Notes: generated from the letters alone by a model not told the origin. Shown: positions 16,070 to 27,853, counted from the first letter of the stretch. The stretch: DNA of 64,000 nt from Rhodospirillales bacterium (GCA_028288725.1 JAQGIC010000035.1:35978-99977); one strand, 5' to 3'. Numbers and translations are program-made.

Positions 16070-19000
16070 GCCCGTCCCGTGCCTTCATTCTGCGACCGGT
16101 CGGCACCTCGCTGCTGATGGCGGCACTGCTGCTGGTCGGCATCGTCGCCTACCGCTTCCTGCCGATCTCGGCCCTGCCCGAGGTCTCATATCCGACCATC
16201 CAGGTTCAGACCTTCTATCCGGGCGCCAGCCCCGAAGTGATGGCGACCGCCGTCACCGGCCCGCTGGAGCGGCAGTTCGGCCAGATGCCGGGCCTCAATC
16301 AGATGTCGTCGATCAGCTCCGGCGGCGCCTCGATCATCACGCTGCAGTTCAATCTCGACCTGGCGCTCGACGTGGCCGAGCAGGAGGTTCAGGCGGCGAT
16401 CAATGCCGGCACCAGCCTGCTGCCGAGCGATCTGCCGGCCCCGCCGGTCTATGCCAAGGTCAATCCGGCCGACACGCCGATCCTGACCATCGCCGTCTCA
16501 TCGAAGACCATGCCGCTGACCAAGATCGAGGATCTTGTCGATCTCCGCCTGGCGCAGAAGATCTCGCAACAGCCGGGCGTGGGCCTGGTCAGCATCAGCG
16601 GGGGCCAGCGCCCGGCCGTGCGCGTCGTGGTCAACCCGCGTGCCATGGCCAGCTATGGCCTGGCGATCGACGATATCCGCACCATCATCGGCAATCAGAA
16701 CGTCAATACGCCCAAGGGCAGCTTCGACGGCCCGACCCAGTCAACGACGATCAACGCCAACGACCAGCTGCAGAGTGCCGCCGATTATCGCGGGTTGGTC
16801 CTGGCCTACAAGAACGGCCGGCCGATCCATCTGTCGGATATCGGCACGGTCGAGGATGGCGCGGAGAACACCGAGCTGTCGGCCTGGGCCGACCGGACGC
16901 CGTCCGTCATCCTGAACGTGCAGCGCCAACCCGGATCGAACGTGATCCAGGTGGTGGACGGCATCAAGGCGCTGCTGCCGCAGTTCCAGTCGACATTGCC
17001 CGCCGCCCTCGACGTGCGCGTGCTGACCGACCGGACCACGACCATCCGCGCCTCGGTCGCCGATGTGGAGTTCGAGCTGGGTCTCGCCGTCGCCCTGGTC
17101 GTGCTGGTGATCTTCCTGTTCCTGCGCAACCTGCCGGCGACGCTCATCCCCAGCCTGTCGGTTCCGCTGTCGCTGGTCGGCACCTTGGCCGCCATGTATC
17201 TGCTGGGCTTCAGCCTGGACAACCTGTCGCTGATGGCGCTCACCATCTCGACCGGCTTCGTGGTCGACGATGCGATCGTCATGATCGAGAATATCTCGCG
17301 CTATGTGGAAAAGGGCCAGACGCCGCTCGAGGCCGCCCTCAAGGGGTCCGAGGAGATCGGCTTCACCATCATCTCGCTGACCGTCTCGCTGCTGGCCGTG
17401 CTGATCCCGCTGTTGTTCATGGGTGACGTGGTCGGGCGCCTGTTCCATGAATTCGCCATCACGCTCGCCGTCACCATCGTGCTCTCGGCCGTCGTCTCCC
17501 TGACGCTCGTGCCGATGCTGTGCGCGCTTCTGGTCAAGCATCGGCCGGAGGCGAGCCGCAACCGCCTCGACCTGTGGGCGGAGCGGGCGTTCGACCGGCT
17601 GGTCGGCCGCTACGGCCGCGCGCTCAACTGGGTGCTGGACCGGCAGAGCGCGACCCTGGCCGTCGCGGTCCTGACGCTGGCGCTGACGGTGGTGCTGTAT
17701 ATCTGGATCCCGAAGGGCTTCTTCCCGGTCCAGGACACCGGCGCGCTCCAGGGCATCTCGCAAGCGTCGCAGAGCATTTCCTTCGGCGCCATGGCGGCCA
17801 ATCAGCAGAAGCTGGCCGACGTGATCCTCCAGGACCGGGACGTCGACAATCTGTCGTCCTTCATCGGCGTCGACGGCAACAACAACACGATCAACGCCGG
17901 GCGGCTGCTGATCAACCTGAAGCCGCGCGACGAACGCACGGCGAGCGCGAGCGAGATCATCCGGCGGCTGGATGATGAAGTGCGGCAGGTCACCGGCATC
18001 CAGCTGTTTCTGCAGCCGGTCCAGGATCTGACCATCGATTCGACCGTCAGCCGGGCCCAGTACCTGTTCTTCCTGGAAAACCCGGACAATGGCCTGTTCG
18101 ACATCTGGGTTCCGAAGCTGATCCAGCGCCTGAACCAGCTCCCGGAATTCGCCGATGTCGCGAGCGACCTGCAGGAACATGGCAAGGCGCTGGACCTGAC
18201 CATCGACCGCGCCACGGCGGCCCGCTTCGGCATCACGCCGGCGACGGTCGACAACGCGCTCTACGACACGTTCGGCCAGCGCATCGTTTCGACGCTTTAT
18301 ACCCAGTCGAGCCAGTATCGCGTGATCCTGCGCGCCCAGACACAGGATGCGACGACGGTGCAGCAGGCGCTGGACGGGCTCTATCTGCCGTCGGCGACAT
18401 CGACCACGACCCAGGTGCCGCTGTCGGCGATCGTGAAAGCGACCGAGCGCAGCAACCCGCTGTCGATCCATCATCTGGGCCAGTTTCCGTCGACCACGAT
18501 CTCGTTCAACCTGGCGCCCGGCGCGTCGCTCGGCCAGGCCGTGGCCGACATCGACCAGGCGGAAAAGGATATCGCCCTGCCCGATAGCTTCCTGACCTCC
18601 TACCAGGGCGCGCTATCGGCCTTCCAGGCTTCGCTGTCGAACGAGCTGATGCTGATCGTGGCCGCCCTGGTCGCGGTCTATGTCGTGCTGGGCGTGCTCT
18701 ACGAGAGCTTCATCCACCCGATCACCATCCTGTCGACCCTGCCGTCGGCCGGGGTCGGCGCCTTGCTGGCGCTCAGGGCCTTCGGCGCCGATCTCGACAT
18801 CATCGGCATCATCGGCATCATCCTGCTGATCGGCATCGTGAAGAAGAACGCGATCATGATGATCGACTTCGCGCTCGTCGCCGAACGGACCGAGGGCAAG
18901 CATCCGCGCGACGCGATCTATCAGGCCTGCCTGCTGCGCTTCCGGCCGATCTTGATGACGACCATGGCGGCTCTCCTGGGCGCCTTGCCGCTGATGCTGG

Positions 19001-19176
19001 GCCACGGCACCGGATCGGAGCTGCGCCAGCCGCTCGGCATCGCCATCGTCGGCGGGCTGATCGTCAGCCAGGTGCTGACCCTGTTCACCACACCGGTGAT
19101 CTATCTGGCGTTCGACCGCATCGCGGTCTGGGCGCAGCGGCGCTGGCAAGGCGATCCGGCGGTCAGGCCGTCATGA
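16066..19176 (+). CDS. MdtB-like RND multidrug efflux permease
   Basis: A 1036-residue inner-membrane proton/drug antiporter of the HAE1 RND family: TM1, a large periplasmic loop, TM2-7, a second periplasmic loop, TM8-12. The paired aspartates of the proton relay are visible in TM4 ([13 protein letters not shown], near residue 405). The conserved segment after TM10 ([15 protein letters not shown]) is also present. Length matches E. coli MdtB (1040). MdtB-type and MdtC-type pumps assemble as a heterotrimer, and the following gene encodes the partner. Drug range cannot be predicted. Confidence 0.95.
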   Translation: MSPSRAFILRPVGTSLLMAALLLVGIVAYRFLPISALPEVSYPTIQVQTFYPGASPEVMATAVTGPLERQFGQMPGLNQMSSISSGGASIITLQFNLDLALDVAEQEVQAAINAGTSLLPSDLPAPPVYAKVNPADTPILTIAVSSKTMPLTKIEDLVDLRLAQKISQQPGVGLVSISGGQRPAVRVVVNPRAMASYGLAIDDIRTIIGNQNVNTPKGSFDGPTQSTTINANDQLQSAADYRGLVLAYKNGRPIHLSDIGTVEDGAENTELSAWADRTPSVILNVQRQPGSNVIQVVDGIKALLPQFQSTLPAALDVRVLTDRTTTIRASVADVEFELGLAVALVVLVIFLFLRNLPATLIPSLSVPLSLVGTLAAMYLLGFSLDNLSLMALTISTGFVVDDAIVMIENISRYVEKGQTPLEAALKGSEEIGFTIISLTVSLLAVLIPLLFMGDVVGRLFHEFAITLAVTIVLSAVVSLTLVPMLCALLVKHRPEASRNRLDLWAERAFDRLVGRYGRALNWVLDRQSATLAVAVLTLALTVVLYIWIPKGFFPVQDTGALQGISQASQSISFGAMAANQQKLADVILQDRDVDNLSSFIGVDGNNNTINAGRLLINLKPRDERTASASEIIRRLDDEVRQVTGIQLFLQPVQDLTIDSTVSRAQYLFFLENPDNGLFDIWVPKLIQRLNQLPEFADVASDLQEHGKALDLTIDRATAARFGITPATVDNALYDTFGQRIVSTLYTQSSQYRVILRAQTQDATTVQQALDGLYLPSATSTTTQVPLSAIVKATERSNPLSIHHLGQFPSTTISFNLAPGASLGQAVADIDQAEKDIALPDSFLTSYQGALSAFQASLSNELMLIVAALVAVYVVLGVLYESFIHPITILSTLPSAGVGALLALRAFGADLDIIGIIGIILLIGIVKKNAIMMIDFALVAERTEGKHPRDAIYQACLLRFRPILMTTMAALLGALPLMLGHGTGSELRQPLGIAIVGGLIVSQVLTLFTTPVIYLAFDRIAVWAQRRWQGDPAVRPS

Positions 19177-22100
19177 ATATTTCGGCGCCCTTCATCGGTC
19201 GGCCGATCGCGACCACGCTCCTGACCATGGCGATCGCGCTCGCCGGGATCCTGGCCTATTCGCGCCTGCCGGTCGCCCCCTTGCCCGAAGTCGATTTCCC
19301 GACCATCTCGGTTTCGGCCCAATTGCCCGGCGCCAGCCCTGAAACGGTCGCGACCAGCCTGGCGAGCCCGCTCGAACGTCATCTGGGCCAGATCGCCGAC
19401 GTGACCGAGATCACGTCGCAAAGCCAGACCGGTCAGGCGCGCATCACCCTGCAGTTCAACCTCAACCGCAACATCGACGGGGCGGCGCGCGACGTGCAGG
19501 CCGCGATAAACGCGGCGCGCGCCGATCTGCCGTCGAACCTGCTGAGCAACCCGACCTATCGCAAGGTCAACCCGGCCGACGCGCCGGTGCTGATCCTGGC
19601 CCTGACCTCAAAGACGCTGACGCGCGGCCAGATGTACGATGCGGCCAGCACGATCCTGGCGCAGCAGCTGTCGCAATTGGGCGGCGTCGGCCAGGTCATC
19701 ATCAGCGGGGCCGCCCTGCCGGCGGTCCGGGTCGAGCTCAATCCGCAGGCGCTGTTCAACTACGGCATCGGGCTGGAAGACGTACGCTCGGCGCTCTCGT
19801 CTGCCAATGCCAACGCGCCCAAGGGCACGATCGAGCTCAGCGACGAGCGGTTCCAGATCTATACCAACGATCAGGCGACCCATGCCGCCGATTACAGGCC
19901 GCTGATCGTGGCCTACCGCAACGGCCGCGACGTCAAGTTGCAGGACGTCGCCGACGTCGAGGATTCGGTGCAGGACCTGCGCAACCTGGGCCTGGCGGAT
20001 GGCCAGCCGGCCGTGCTGGTCATCGTGTTCCGCTCGCCCGGGGCCAACATCATCACCACCGTCGACGGCGTGCGCGCGAGCGTGCCGAAGCTGAAAGCGG
20101 CCTTGCCCCACGACGTCGCCATCACCTTCGCCAGCGACCGCACCACCACGATCCGCGCCTCGCTCGCCGATACCGAACGCACGCTGATCATCTCGGTCGT
20201 GCTGGTGACGCTGGTGGTCTATGCCTTCCTGCGCAACATCCGTGCGACGCTGATCCCGGCGGTGGCCGTGCCGGTCTCGGTCATCGGCACGTTCGGCGCC
20301 ATGTATCTGCTGGGCTTCAGCCTCGACAACCTCTCGCTGATGGCGCTGACCATCGCGACCGGCTTCGTCGTCGACGATGCCGTGGTCGTGCTGGAGAACA
20401 TCTCGCGCCATATGGAAGCCGGCATGCCCCGGCGCGAGGCGTCGCTCAGGGGCGCGCGCGAAGTGGGCTTCACCGTCATCTCGATCACGCTCTCGCTGAT
20501 CGCCGTGTTCCTGCCGATCCTGCTGATGGGCGGCATCGTCGGCCGGCTGTTCCGCGAGTTCGCGCTGACCCTGTCGCTCGCCATCCTGATCTCGATGGTG
20601 ATCTCGCTGACCACCACGCCGATGCTGTGCGCGCTATTCCTCAAGGTCGAGCCGCACCGGACGGAGGAGAAGCGCGGACCGTCCCTGTTCGACCGGGTGC
20701 AGGGCTTCTATGGGCGGACCCTGGCCTGGGCGCTCGATCACCGCTTCCTTGTGCTCCTGACGCTGATCGCGACGGTAGCGCTCAACATCTTCCTGCTGAC
20801 GGTCATCCCCAAGGGCTTCTTCCCGACCCAGGATACCGGGCGCATGACCGGCAGCCTGCAGGCCGACCAGAGCACCTCGTTCCAGCTGATGAGCCAGAAG
20901 CTGGCCCAGATGATGGACATCGTCCGCCAGGATCCGGCGGTCGAATCGGTCGTGGGCGCGACCGGTTCCGGCGGCGGTGGCGGGGCCTCCCAGACCAATA
21001 CCGGCAGCGTCTATGTCGCGCTGAAGGCCCGGGGCGAGCGCGACGGCATCGACGTGGTCATGGCGCGGCTCAGGCGCAATCTGTCCCATGTGCCGGGCGG
21101 GCGCCTGTTCCTGCAGCCGGTTCAGGACATCCGCGTCGGCGGCCGGCAGAGCAACGCCGCCTATCAATTCACCCTCCAGGGCGACAATACCGCCGAGGTT
21201 TATGAATGGGCGCCCAAGCTGCTCGACGCCCTGCAGAACGACCCGAACCTGGCCGACGTCAATTCCGACCAGCAGCAGAAGGGGCTGGAGACCGAGCTGA
21301 TCATCGATCGCGCCACGGCCTCGCGCCTGGGCATCACCGCGGCCGAAATCGACAACACGCTCTATGACGCGTTCGGGCAGCGGGCGGTTTCGACCATCTT
21401 CAACGCGCTGAACCAATATCGCGTGATCATGGAGGTGGCGCCGCGCTATTGGCAGAGCCCCGACATGCTGAACCAGATCTGGGTCAGCACGTCGGGCGGC
21501 GCGGCCAGCGGCAGCGCCACGACCAACCTGCCGGGCGGGTTGGTCACCGCCGCCGGCACGGCCGGATCCAGCAGCGGCGCCAATGATTCCGCGCGCAACG
21601 CCGCGCAGAACGCGATCAGCGCAACCGGCAACAGCGGCAGTTCGGCCGGCGCCGCGGTCAGCACGGGCAAGGAGACGATGGTGCCGCTGTCGGCCATCGC
21701 CCATTTCGGCCCGGGCAGCACGCCGCTCGCGGTCAATCATCAGAGCCAGTTCGTCGCCACGACCCTCTCGTTCAACCTGCCCCCGGGCAAGTCGCTGAGC
21801 GACGCCAGCGCCGCCATCAACCGGGCGATGACCAACCTGAAGCTGCCGGCCGACATGATCGGCACTTTCGCCGGCACGGCCCAGGTGTTCCAATCCTCGC
21901 TCGACGACGAAAAGCTGCTGATCGGCGCCGCTTTGGCCGCGGTCTATATCGTGCTGGGCGTGCTCTATGAGAGCTACATCCATCCGATCACCATCCTGTC
22001 GACCCTGCCCTCGGCCGGCGTCGGCGCGGTGCTGGCGCTGATGCTGTTCCACATCGATTTCACCATCATCGCCATGATCGGCGTGATCCTGCTGATCGGC

Positions 22101-22433
22101 ATCGTCAAGAAGAACGCCATCCTGATGATCGATTTCGCGCTGGAGGCCGAGCGCGTGCGCGGGCTGGACAGCCGGGCCGCGATCCTGGAGGCCTGCCTGA
22201 TGCGCTTTCGCCCGATCATGATGACCACGGCGGCCGCCTTGCTGGGTGCCTTGCCGCTCGCCTTTGCCTATGGCGACGGCAGCGAACTGCGCCAGCCGCT
22301 GGGCGTCTCGATCGTCGGCGGCCTGATCTTCAGCCAGATGCTGACGCTCTATACGACCCCCGTGGTCTATCTCTATCTCGACCGGCTGCGACCGCGCGCG
22401 CGCCCTGTCCTGCAGGCGGAGCCCGCTCGATGA
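19173..22433 (+). CDS. MdtC-like RND multidrug efflux permease with a Gly/Ser/Ala-rich insertion
   Basis: A 1086-residue partner permease with the same RND layout ([13 protein letters not shown] in TM4; [15 protein letters not shown] after TM10). It is about 50-60 residues longer than its neighbour and than E. coli MdtC (1025). The excess is a low-complexity insert at about residues 770-833, rich in Gly, Ser, Ala, Thr and Asn, in the second periplasmic loop where the docking/porter domains lie. A smaller glycine run follows the second loop start (near residue 595). Start and stop overlap its neighbours by 4 bp (ATGA). Confidence 0.95.
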   Translation: MNISAPFIGRPIATTLLTMAIALAGILAYSRLPVAPLPEVDFPTISVSAQLPGASPETVATSLASPLERHLGQIADVTEITSQSQTGQARITLQFNLNRNIDGAARDVQAAINAARADLPSNLLSNPTYRKVNPADAPVLILALTSKTLTRGQMYDAASTILAQQLSQLGGVGQVIISGAALPAVRVELNPQALFNYGIGLEDVRSALSSANANAPKGTIELSDERFQIYTNDQATHAADYRPLIVAYRNGRDVKLQDVADVEDSVQDLRNLGLADGQPAVLVIVFRSPGANIITTVDGVRASVPKLKAALPHDVAITFASDRTTTIRASLADTERTLIISVVLVTLVVYAFLRNIRATLIPAVAVPVSVIGTFGAMYLLGFSLDNLSLMALTIATGFVVDDAVVVLENISRHMEAGMPRREASLRGAREVGFTVISITLSLIAVFLPILLMGGIVGRLFREFALTLSLAILISMVISLTTTPMLCALFLKVEPHRTEEKRGPSLFDRVQGFYGRTLAWALDHRFLVLLTLIATVALNIFLLTVIPKGFFPTQDTGRMTGSLQADQSTSFQLMSQKLAQMMDIVRQDPAVESVVGATGSGGGGGASQTNTGSVYVALKARGERDGIDVVMARLRRNLSHVPGGRLFLQPVQDIRVGGRQSNAAYQFTLQGDNTAEVYEWAPKLLDALQNDPNLADVNSDQQQKGLETELIIDRATASRLGITAAEIDNTLYDAFGQRAVSTIFNALNQYRVIMEVAPRYWQSPDMLNQIWVSTSGGAASGSATTNLPGGLVTAAGTAGSSSGANDSARNAAQNAISATGNSGSSAGAAVSTGKETMVPLSAIAHFGPGSTPLAVNHQSQFVATTLSFNLPPGKSLSDASAAINRAMTNLKLPADMIGTFAGTAQVFQSSLDDEKLLIGAALAAVYIVLGVLYESYIHPITILSTLPSAGVGAVLALMLFHIDFTIIAMIGVILLIGIVKKNAILMIDFALEAERVRGLDSRAAILEACLMRFRPIMMTTAAALLGALPLAFAYGDGSELRQPLGVSIVGGLIFSQMLTLYTTPVVYLYLDRLRPRARPVLQAEPAR

Positions 22434-23830
22434 AACAAACCGCCCTGATCGCCCTGCTGCTGCTCGCCGGCTGCACCGTCGGTCCCGACTATCGGCGGCC
22501 CGACGCGCCGACCGGCGCCGGCTTCAAGGAGATCGCCGAGGCGCCGCCGGGCTGGAAGCTGGGCACGCCCGGCGACGCCATCCCCAAAGGCGCCTGGTGG
22601 ACGATCTATCACGACCCGGTGCTGGACGGGCTCGAGCGCGAAGTGGCACTGTCGAACCAGAACATCAAGAGTTTCGAGGCGCAATATCGCCAGGCCCGGG
22701 CGATCGTCGATGTGGCGCGCGCGCAGGAATACCCGACCGTCGGCGTCACCGCCGGCGCGACCCAAAGCCGGGCCAGCGGCGGCCGCGGCGCCCACACCCA
22801 ATATGCCGCCGAGGGCACCCTGACCTGGGATCTCGACCTGTGGGGCCGCATCCGGCGCCAGGTCGAAAGCGATCAGGCGAGCGCCGAGCTCAGCGCCGCC
22901 GATCTCGCCAATGCCACGCTGTCGGCGCAGGAGACGCTAGCCAACGATTATTTCCAGCTGCGCGGCCAGGATGCGCTGACCCGGCTGCTGGCCGACACGG
23001 TCAAGGCCGACCAGGAAGCGCTGCGCATCACCCAGAACCAGTATGACGCCGGCACGGCGGCGCCGTCCGACGTGGCCGCGGCGAGGACCCAGCTGGCCGG
23101 CGCCCAGGCGCAACTGATCGCGGCCGGGGTCCAGCGCCAGCAGTTCGAACATGCCATCGCCGTGCTGACCGGCGTGCCGCCCTCGGCCCTCACCCTGCCG
23201 CCCGGCGCGCTCGCGACCGATGTCCCGGTCGCCCCGCCCGGCCTGCCGTCGGCCCTGCTGGAACGCCGGCCGGATATCGCGGCGGCCGAACGGGCAATGG
23301 CCGAACAGAACGCGCTGATCGGCGTCGCCGTGGCGGCCTATTACCCCGACCTCTCGCTGTCGGCCGACTACGGCTTCACCGGCAGTCCGATCGGCAAGCT
23401 GTTCCAGGCGGCGAACCGGACCTGGTCGCTCGGCGCCAACGCGACCGAGACCCTGTTCGACGGCGGCTCGCGCAGTGCCGCCGTCCGGCAGGCCGAAGCC
23501 GCCTATGACGGCAGTGTCGCCACATATCGCCAGACCGTGCTGACCGCGTTTCAGCAGGTCGAGGATGAATTGTCCGACCTGCGCATCCTGCAGCAGCAGG
23601 CGGGCGCCGAGGCCGAAGCGGTGCGCGCGGCCCAGCAGTCGCTCGAGATCGTCCTCAACGAGTACCGCGCCGGCACGGTCGCCTACACGGCGGTCGTCAC
23701 CGCGCAGACCGCGTTGCTGGGCAATCAGCAGACGGCCCTCACGGTCCAGCAGAACCGGCTGGTCGCGAGCTCGACCCTGATCGCGGCCCTGGGCGGCGGT
23801 TGGAGCCGCGAGGACCTGGCGGCGCGCTAA
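22430..23830 (+). CDS. NodT/TolC-type outer-membrane efflux lipoprotein
   Basis: A 466-residue outer-membrane factor. The signal peptide ends in a lipobox (LLLAGC, Cys near residue 15), followed by the typical TVGPDYRRP of the NodT family. Two OEP repeats with long coiled helices and short beta hairpins follow, with the usual [13 protein letters not shown] segment near residue 140. It completes the tripartite pump encoded by the three upstream genes, to which it is joined by an ATGA overlap. Confidence 0.94.
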   Translation: MKQTALIALLLLAGCTVGPDYRRPDAPTGAGFKEIAEAPPGWKLGTPGDAIPKGAWWTIYHDPVLDGLEREVALSNQNIKSFEAQYRQARAIVDVARAQEYPTVGVTAGATQSRASGGRGAHTQYAAEGTLTWDLDLWGRIRRQVESDQASAELSAADLANATLSAQETLANDYFQLRGQDALTRLLADTVKADQEALRITQNQYDAGTAAPSDVAAARTQLAGAQAQLIAAGVQRQQFEHAIAVLTGVPPSALTLPPGALATDVPVAPPGLPSALLERRPDIAAAERAMAEQNALIGVAVAAYYPDLSLSADYGFTGSPIGKLFQAANRTWSLGANATETLFDGGSRSAAVRQAEAAYDGSVATYRQTVLTAFQQVEDELSDLRILQQQAGAEAEAVRAAQQSLEIVLNEYRAGTVAYTAVVTAQTALLGNQQTALTVQQNRLVASSTLIAALGGGWSREDLAAR

Positions 23831-23903
23831 CTGGTCGCACCCTGGAAACCTAGGCCTCCCCTGCCGGGTTTGGTCCGGATATATCGGACGATGGAGGCCG
23901 GCC

Positions 23904-24497
23904 ATGACGATCCGCAATTTCACACGGCGCGAATTCCTGCGCGACACGGCGGCAACGGGCGGGGCCGCCGCGATCGCCGGCAGCGGCGGCAAGGCATGGG
24001 CGGTTCCCGCCGCGGCCGACCCGCCGGTCCCGACACAGCATCGGGTGACCATTCGCCTGAACGGCACCGAGCGGGCGTTGCAGCTGGATCCGCGTACCAG
24101 CCTGCTCGACGCGCTGCGCGAGCAATTGTATCTGACCGGGACCAAGAAGGGCTGCGATATGGGCGCCTGCGGCGCCTGCACCGTGCTGCTGGACGGCAAG
24201 CGGGTGAACGCCTGTCTGGTTCTGGCGGCGCGGCTCGACGGGCGCGAGGTCAAGACCATCGAAGGCCTGGCCGACGGCGACCAACTGCATCCGCTGCAAG
24301 CCGCGTTCATCGAACATGACGGTTTCCAATGCGGCTATTGCACGCCCGGCCAGATCATGTCGGCCGCGGGATTGCTGAATGAGGGCCGTCCGCTGGACGA
24401 GCATTCGATCCGGGAATGGATGAGCGGCAATATCTGTCGCTGCGGTGCCTATCCGAACATCGTGAGCGCGATCCGCCAAGCCAGCGGGAGGGCCTGA
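23904..24497 (+). CDS. paoA: PaoA-like 2Fe-2S subunit of a periplasmic aldehyde oxidoreductase
   Basis: A 197-residue iron-sulfur subunit with a Tat signal (R8-R9 in TRREFL), so the folded complex is exported. The plant-type [2Fe-2S] cluster ligands are C84, C89, C92 and C104. The second cluster uses C143/C146 and C178/C180. This matches the small subunit of xanthine-oxidase-family enzymes. The Tat signal and the gene order small-FAD-Mo point to the E. coli PaoABC (YagTSR) type, which oxidises aromatic aldehydes in the periplasm. A GGAGG site precedes the ATG. The FAD subunit gene starts 4 bp downstream. Confidence 0.92.
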   Translation: MTIRNFTRREFLRDTAATGGAAAIAGSGGKAWAVPAAADPPVPTQHRVTIRLNGTERALQLDPRTSLLDALREQLYLTGTKKGCDMGACGACTVLLDGKRVNACLVLAARLDGREVKTIEGLADGDQLHPLQAAFIEHDGFQCGYCTPGQIMSAAGLLNEGRPLDEHSIREWMSGNICRCGAYPNIVSAIRQASGRA

Positions 24498-24500
24498 GCC

Positions 24501-25481
24501 ATGCAGCCCTTCGCCCTGGAACAAGGCCGCGACATCGCCGACACCATCCGGCGCGGGCGGATGCCGGGCACCGACTACATCGCCGGTGGCACCGACCTGG
24601 TGCAGTTGCTGAAGGACGACGTGCGCCGGCCGCGCCGTCTGGTCGATTTGGAAGGTCTGGATCTGGACCAGATCACGGTGACCCCGCAGGGGCTGCGACT
24701 AGGCGCCATGACGCGCATGAGCGAGGTCGCGGACCATCCGGCGGTGATCCGGGATTATCCGGTCATCTCGCAGGCGCTGCTGGCCAGCGCCGCGCCGCAG
24801 ATCCGCAATCTGGGCACGATCGGCGGCAATCTGCTGCAGCGGACGCGCTGCACCTATTTCCGCGATACGGCCTCTCCCTGCAACAAACGGAGCCCCGGCA
24901 CCGGCTGCGCCGCGATCGAGGGCGTCCATCGGACCCACGCGATCTTCGGCGGCAGCCGCCAATGCATCGCGACCCATGCGTCGGATCTGGCGGTGGCGCT
25001 GGTGGCACTCGACGCGGTCGTGCATCTCAGCGGTCCGAACGGCGCCCGCGACGTGCGGCTGACCGAGTTGCATCTGATGCCGAACGATCATCCCGATATC
25101 GAAACGGTGCTTCATCCGGGCGAACTCATCCTGGCGGTCAGCGTTCCCGCCGGCGCCTGGACGCGCCGGTCGTCCTACCTGAAGGTTCGCGATCGGGCCT
25201 CGTTCGAATTCGCGCTGACCTCGGCCGCCGTAGCCCTCGATATCCAGGACGGCAAGATCCGCGCGGCCCGCGTCGCGGCCGGCGGCGTCGGCACCAAGCC
25301 CTGGCGTCTGCCGGCGGTCGAACAAGCGCTGGTCGGCGCGCCGGCGACGACGGCGACCTGGCAGCGGGGCGGTCGGTTGGCCACCGCCGGGGCCATGCCG
25401 CTCCGGGACAATCGCTTCAAGGTGCGCCTGTTGCGGGCCACGGTAACGCGCGCCCTTGAACAAGTGGGAGGCGAGGCATGA
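24501..25481 (+). CDS. paoB: PaoB-like FAD/[4Fe-4S] subunit of aldehyde oxidoreductase
   Basis: A 326-residue CO-dehydrogenase-flavoprotein-type subunit. The FAD-binding motifs are AGGTDLVQLLK (near residue 28) and TIGGNLLQRTRC (near 106). Four cysteines, C117, C127, C136 and C155, lie in a loop that most xanthine-oxidase FAD subunits lack. In PaoB that loop holds an extra [4Fe-4S] cluster, which supports the Pao assignment. It passes electrons from the molybdenum subunit via the iron-sulfur centres. It overlaps paoC by 4 bp. Confidence 0.92.
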   Translation: MQPFALEQGRDIADTIRRGRMPGTDYIAGGTDLVQLLKDDVRRPRRLVDLEGLDLDQITVTPQGLRLGAMTRMSEVADHPAVIRDYPVISQALLASAAPQIRNLGTIGGNLLQRTRCTYFRDTASPCNKRSPGTGCAAIEGVHRTHAIFGGSRQCIATHASDLAVALVALDAVVHLSGPNGARDVRLTELHLMPNDHPDIETVLHPGELILAVSVPAGAWTRRSSYLKVRDRASFEFALTSAAVALDIQDGKIRAARVAAGGVGTKPWRLPAVEQALVGAPATTATWQRGGRLATAGAMPLRDNRFKVRLLRATVTRALEQVGGEA

Positions 25482-27697
25482 TCCCGATCACGACGGCGAG
25501 CCGGGTCGACGGCCGGCTGAAAGTCACCGGCGGCGCGCGCTACGCCGCCGAGTTCGCGCCCGCCCAGGACAATGTGCTGCATGCGGTTCTGGTGCAGAGC
25601 ACGATTGCCGCCGGCCGGGTGGCGAGCATCGATACCGCCCGAGCGAAACAAGTACCCGGCGTGGTCGCGATCATGACGCACGAGAATGCTCCGCGCATCG
25701 ACCTCGGCAAGGCCGGCGACATGACGCCGGGCTTTCCTCTGCTGCAGGACGACAGGGTGATGTTCAACGGCCAGCACCTGGCGGTCGCGATCGCGACCAG
25801 TTTCGAAGCGGCCCAGCAGGCGGCCCAACTGGTCGAGCTCCATTACAATCGCGACGAAGCCACGCTGCTGATGAGCGACAATCCGACCGGGACCAGCGTG
25901 CCGCAGCGTTTTCGGAACGGCATGCGCCCGCCTGCTTCGACCCGCGGCACGCCCCAAGCGAGCTTCGATGCCGCCGCGGTCAAGATCGACCAGATCTATC
26001 GCACCCCGATCGAGCATCACAACCCGATGGAGCCTCACGCCACCCTGGCCGAATGGCAGGGCGACCGGTTGCTCGTCCATAACGCCAGCCAATCGGTGTT
26101 CGGCAATCGCAAGGCGCTGGCCGGATTCTTCGGCCTGCCGGAAGATAATGTGCGCATCGTCAGCCCGTTCGTCGGCGGCGGCTTCGGCTCCAAGGGCGTC
26201 AGTTGGCCGCATATCACGTTGGCGGCCATGGCGGCGAAGCTGGTCGGGCAGCCGGTCAAGCTGGTGCTGACCCGCCGGCAGATGTTCACCTCGAACGGCT
26301 ATCGGCCGAAAACGGTGCAGCATGTCCGCCTCGGCGCCGATAGGGACGGCCGATTGACCGCCGTTCTACACGACGGCATCTCGCAGAATTCGGCCTATGG
26401 CGAGTTCAGCGAGCCGGTCGGGCTGGCCTCGGAGATGCTCTATTCCTGCCCGAACGTCGCCGTCACCCACCGGCTGTCAAAGGTCAATCAGGGCCTGCCG
26501 ACCTTCATGCGCGCGCCCGGGGAGGCGAGCGGGGTCTATGCGCTCGAATCCGCCATGGACGAATTGGCTTGGGCACTGGGCATGGACCCGATCGAACTGC
26601 GACTGAAGAACTATGCCGACAGGGACGAGCATGAGGATAAGCCGTTTTCGTCCAAGACGCTGCGCGCCTGCTACGAGCAGGGCGCCGCCGCGTTCGATTG
26701 GAAGCGGCGGGTCGCCCAGCCGCGCTCGATGCGCGACGGCCGCCTGCTGATCGGGCTGGGCATGGCGACGGCGACCTACCCCGTCAACCGGTCGGAGGCG
26801 GCGGCCAAGGTCCGGCTCCAGGCCGACGGGACGGCGATCGTGCGTTGCGGGTCCCAGGACATCGGCACCGGCACCTATACGGTAATGGCGCAATTGGTTG
26901 GCGAGCATCTGGGCCTGCCGCTCGACAGGGTTCGCGCCGAGTTGGGCGACACCGCCCTGCCCCAGGCGCCGGTATCCGGCGGCTCGCAGAGCGTCGCCTC
27001 GATCTCGCCGGCGATCCGCGAGGCCTGCCTCGCCGTCCGGGCCCAGACGCTGCAGCTGGCCGCCGGCGACCCGGCCTCGCCGCTCCATGGCCTTGATCCC
27101 GAGGAACTGGACGTGGCCGACGGCCGCATCCTGCAGAGTGCGGAGAAGAGCCGCGGCGAGACCTATCAGGCGCTGCTGGCCCGGCAGGGCCGCGCCGCAA
27201 TCGAGGCGGATGGCTCGGCCAAACCGGGGGAAGAGAAGCAGAAATTCTCCATGCACTCGTTCGGCGCCCAATTCGTCGAGGTCGCGGTCGACCCGGATCT
27301 GGGCGAGGTGCGAGTACGCCGCCATGTCGGGGCCTTCGCCGCCGGCAGGATCATGAACGCCAAAACCGGGCGCAGCCAAATGATCGGCGGCATCGTGTTC
27401 GGCATGGGCATGGCGCTGACCGAGGCGACCGAGGTCGATCCGCGCTCCGGCCGCGTCACCAATGCGACCATGGCCGACTATCTGGTGCCGGTGCATCTGG
27501 ACGTGCCCGAGATCGAGGTGATCATGGTCGCCGAACAGGACGACGCGGTGAACCCGTTGGGCGCCAAGGGCATCGGGGAATTGCCCACGGTCGGCACGGC
27601 GGCGGCGATCGCCAACGCGGTCTATCATGCGACCGGCCAGCGCATTCGCGACCTGCCGATCCGGCCGGACAAGCTGATCGATGGCCTATCGATCTGA
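25478..27697 (+). CDS. paoC: PaoC-like molybdenum-cofactor subunit of aldehyde oxidoreductase
   Basis: A 739-residue catalytic subunit of the xanthine oxidase family. The molybdopterin-binding regions are visible: VGGGFGSKG near residue 232, APGEASG near 345, a GSQDIGTGTYT segment near 460, and the C-terminal GAKGIGELP whose glutamate is the usual catalytic base. The PaoC group uses molybdopterin cytosine dinucleotide and has no Tat signal of its own; it is carried out by PaoA. A PaoD/XdhC-like maturation chaperone is not encoded next to it. The gene ends the operon. Confidence 0.92.
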   Translation: MIPITTASRVDGRLKVTGGARYAAEFAPAQDNVLHAVLVQSTIAAGRVASIDTARAKQVPGVVAIMTHENAPRIDLGKAGDMTPGFPLLQDDRVMFNGQHLAVAIATSFEAAQQAAQLVELHYNRDEATLLMSDNPTGTSVPQRFRNGMRPPASTRGTPQASFDAAAVKIDQIYRTPIEHHNPMEPHATLAEWQGDRLLVHNASQSVFGNRKALAGFFGLPEDNVRIVSPFVGGGFGSKGVSWPHITLAAMAAKLVGQPVKLVLTRRQMFTSNGYRPKTVQHVRLGADRDGRLTAVLHDGISQNSAYGEFSEPVGLASEMLYSCPNVAVTHRLSKVNQGLPTFMRAPGEASGVYALESAMDELAWALGMDPIELRLKNYADRDEHEDKPFSSKTLRACYEQGAAAFDWKRRVAQPRSMRDGRLLIGLGMATATYPVNRSEAAAKVRLQADGTAIVRCGSQDIGTGTYTVMAQLVGEHLGLPLDRVRAELGDTALPQAPVSGGSQSVASISPAIREACLAVRAQTLQLAAGDPASPLHGLDPEELDVADGRILQSAEKSRGETYQALLARQGRAAIEADGSAKPGEEKQKFSMHSFGAQFVEVAVDPDLGEVRVRRHVGAFAAGRIMNAKTGRSQMIGGIVFGMGMALTEATEVDPRSGRVTNATMADYLVPVHLDVPEIEVIMVAEQDDAVNPLGAKGIGELPTVGTAAAIANAVYHATGQRIRDLPIRPDKLIDGLSI

Positions 27698-27791
27698 CAT
27701 GACCCACACCTCGATACCAACAAGTATATCGGTAGTATAGAATGAGCTTTTCTTTTATTTTTAAAAACACGTGGCCAGGACGAGAAATAAG

Positions 27792-27817
27792 GGAACGGAC
27801 TCCGGTGCAGATTCATT
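27792..27817 (+). promoter_or_regulatory. EcfG-like general-stress promoter
   Basis: GGAAC at 27792-27796, a 17-bp spacer, then CATT at 27814-27817. The alphaproteobacterial general stress sigma factor EcfG prefers GGAAC-N16/17-CGTT, so this is one mismatch away. It lies about 60 bp before a KGG-motif stress gene, a typical EcfG target. Confidence 0.5.
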
Positions 27818-27823
27818 GAGCAG

Positions 27824-27853
27824 ACGATACGGCCATCACTTCGGTCGTATCGT
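27824..27853 (+). promoter_or_regulatory. Hairpin in the 5' leader of the KGG stress gene
   Basis: ACGATACGGCC (27824-27834) pairs with GGTCGTATCGT (27843-27853), 11 bp including one G-U pair, with an 8-nt loop. It ends 22 nt before the start codon and just upstream of the strong GAGGAGGA ribosome site. It has no T tract, so it is more likely an mRNA stabiliser or regulatory leader than a terminator. Confidence 0.55.

Noticed and set aside
16741..18474. Long minus-strand open frame opposite the MdtB-like gene
   Set aside because: It is the antisense shadow of a high-GC gene; its translation is rich in Arg, Asp, His and Gln with no domain, while the plus frame encodes an intact RND pump.
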